Origin: CAZGQY01 sp964528035 | GTDB lineage: Bacteria; Pseudomonadota; Gammaproteobacteria; Methylococcales; UBA1147 | NCBI GenBank assembly: GCA_964528035.1 | Contig: CAZGQY010000004.1 | Coordinates: 1-61,758 of the forward strand | Direction of reading: 5' to 3' | Length of the DNA: 61,758 nt | Shown: positions 60,878 to 61,758 of the stretch, piece by piece | Position numbering within the stretch: the first letter of the stretch is position 1 | How the letters are laid out: every line of letters begins with the position of its first letter | The notes under the pieces: generated by a model | Databases searched by the model: none | What the model saw: only the letters and a program-made list of their open reading frames with translations | Told to the model about the DNA's origin: nothing | Made by a program: the position numbers and the translations under genes

Positions 60878-61758
60878 ATGAATTCCAAGTTAATATTTAG
60901 TGACAATAAAAACCTGAATAAATTGATTTCTCTGTTTGAAAAATCTCCTGTTTGTCACAAAATTGTTGATCTTGATGACAATTTGCAATACATGAGTTCT
61001 GCGGGCATTAATCAGCTCAACATTTCTAATATCAAGCCCTATTATGGGAGCGTTTATCCTTTTGATTTTTATTCGGAATCGGCACGAACCATCATAAGCG
61101 AACACTTGCATCGTGCCAAGGCAGGAGAAATATCCAGCCTGGAATCGATGGTGGTTGCTCTAAATGGGCATGAGATTTGGTATAACACAACTTTTATCCC
61201 GTCTTATAATGACGAGGGTCAGATCGACTACATCATCGTGACATCGGTAGACAATACCGAAAACATCGTAGCTCGCAAACGGATGGAAACTCAATTACGA
61301 GAGCATGAACATCAGTTGCAGACTTTTCTCAATGGATCAACGGTTCTGATGTGGTGGATGAACGCCAAAGGTCGACCGTTATTATTCAACGATGCCTGGC
61401 TTGAATTTGTTGGTAGAAATTTTGAGCAGGAATTACAGGTGGACTGGAAAGGACAAAATATTCATCCTGAACACAGATCTGAATGTCTTGAGATTTATGA
61501 TCGATGTCTAGTGAACCAAACGTCTTTTCGACATGAGTACCGCATGTGCAATAAAGACGGTGAATATCGATGGTTACTCGAATCCGGAACCCCGCAGTTT
61601 GATCAAACAAAACAATATCAAGGGTATATCGGTACCGCTGTAGACATCACCGAGCGTAAGCAGATGGAAGTGGAATTGCAATTTTTGGCGACCCATGACC
61701 CCTTAACTGGGCTGTATAACCGTAACGTGATGGAACAACGGTTAAACGATGAAATACA
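60878..61758 (+). CDS. PAS-PAS-GGDEF protein (diguanylate cyclase), 5' part
   Basis: ATG 60878 opens a frame that runs to the window end (293 codons). It encodes a first PAS-like region, a linker helix (ARKRMETQLREHEHQL), a second PAS domain (FNDAWLEFVGRNFEQEL, then YRMCNKDGEYRWLLESG and GYIGTAVDITERKQMEVEL), and the first residues of a GGDEF domain (ATHDPLTGLYNRNVMEQRL). The GGDEF active site and any EAL domain lie beyond the window. It would make c-di-GMP, which the PilZ proteins and FleQ here can bind. Confidence 0.9.
   Translation, partial: MNSKLIFSDNKNLNKLISLFEKSPVCHKIVDLDDNLQYMSSAGINQLNISNIKPYYGSVYPFDFYSESARTIISEHLHRAKAGEISSLESMVVALNGHEIWYNTTFIPSYNDEGQIDYIIVTSVDNTENIVARKRMETQLREHEHQLQTFLNGSTVLMWWMNAKGRPLLFNDAWLEFVGRNFEQELQVDWKGQNIHPEHRSECLEIYDRCLVNQTSFRHEYRMCNKDGEYRWLLESGTPQFDQTKQYQGYIGTAVDITERKQMEVELQFLATHDPLTGLYNRNVMEQRLNDEI

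Overview
The window looks like a chromosome segment of a gammaproteobacterial methylotroph, most likely a methanotroph of the Methylococcales. The reasons are a divergent fchA/mtdA pair (methenyl- and methylene-tetrahydrofolate interconversion), a PQQ-alcohol-dehydrogenase-associated ABC system, a Pseudomonas-like fleQ/fleSR-fli cluster, a PEP-CTERM surface protein and LPS inner-core genes. The assignment is inferred from gene content; no 16S rRNA gene is present.

Layout. 1-2165: a tRNA-Pro end and C1-folate genes. 2790-11425: a complete cellulose operon bcsA-bcsB-bcsZ-bcsC, meeting a PEP-CTERM choice-of-anchor-A protein tail to tail. 12770-20008: a NUDIX hydrolase and a signalling block on the minus strand (FHA-FHA-ABCG transporter, Ser/Thr kinase, secreted VWA protein) with a divergent PP2C phosphatase. 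20205-21900: a 53-codon small ORF, the PQQ-type substrate-binding protein and an IS91-type transposase relic. 22156-24365: a ZntB-like transporter, a Kv-type channel and the tail of a lost NhaP antiporter. 24671-33604: a LysM membrane protein, an AAA/TPR protein, TagS/TagT-like ABC genes, a PpkA-C-terminus-like VWA protein and an ExeA/GspA-like ATPase. 33872-37414: the remaining PQQ-type beta-propeller, ATPase and permease, followed by an SDR protein that has lost its catalytic Tyr and Lys. 37498-42921: a MOSC protein, an unrecognised 528-residue protein, a 156-bp tandem duplication, PilZ, double-FHA and CBS/CorC genes. 43323-55022: fleQ, fleS, fleR and fliEFGHIJK, with a palindromic element sitting at the fliI stop codon. 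55272-61758: rpsF-rpsR-DUF2232-rplI, hldD, waaA, a small membrane-anchored protein and the start of a PAS-GGDEF protein.

How the genes fit together. Two themes recur. The first is c-di-GMP and surface lifestyle: BcsA with PilZ, BcsB, a stand-alone PilZ protein, FleQ with its c-di-GMP contact motif, flagella and a GGDEF protein. The second is a threonine-phosphorylation circuit of the type known from type VI secretion (kinase, PP2C, FHA, VWA periplasmic sensor, TagST ABC transporter). Here it has no T6SS structural gene nearby, its kinase and VWA halves are separate genes, and it includes an FHA-ABCG exporter. This re-purposed or orphan circuit is the best candidate for an undescribed system. 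The coupled SDR pseudoenzyme in the PQQ cluster is the second.
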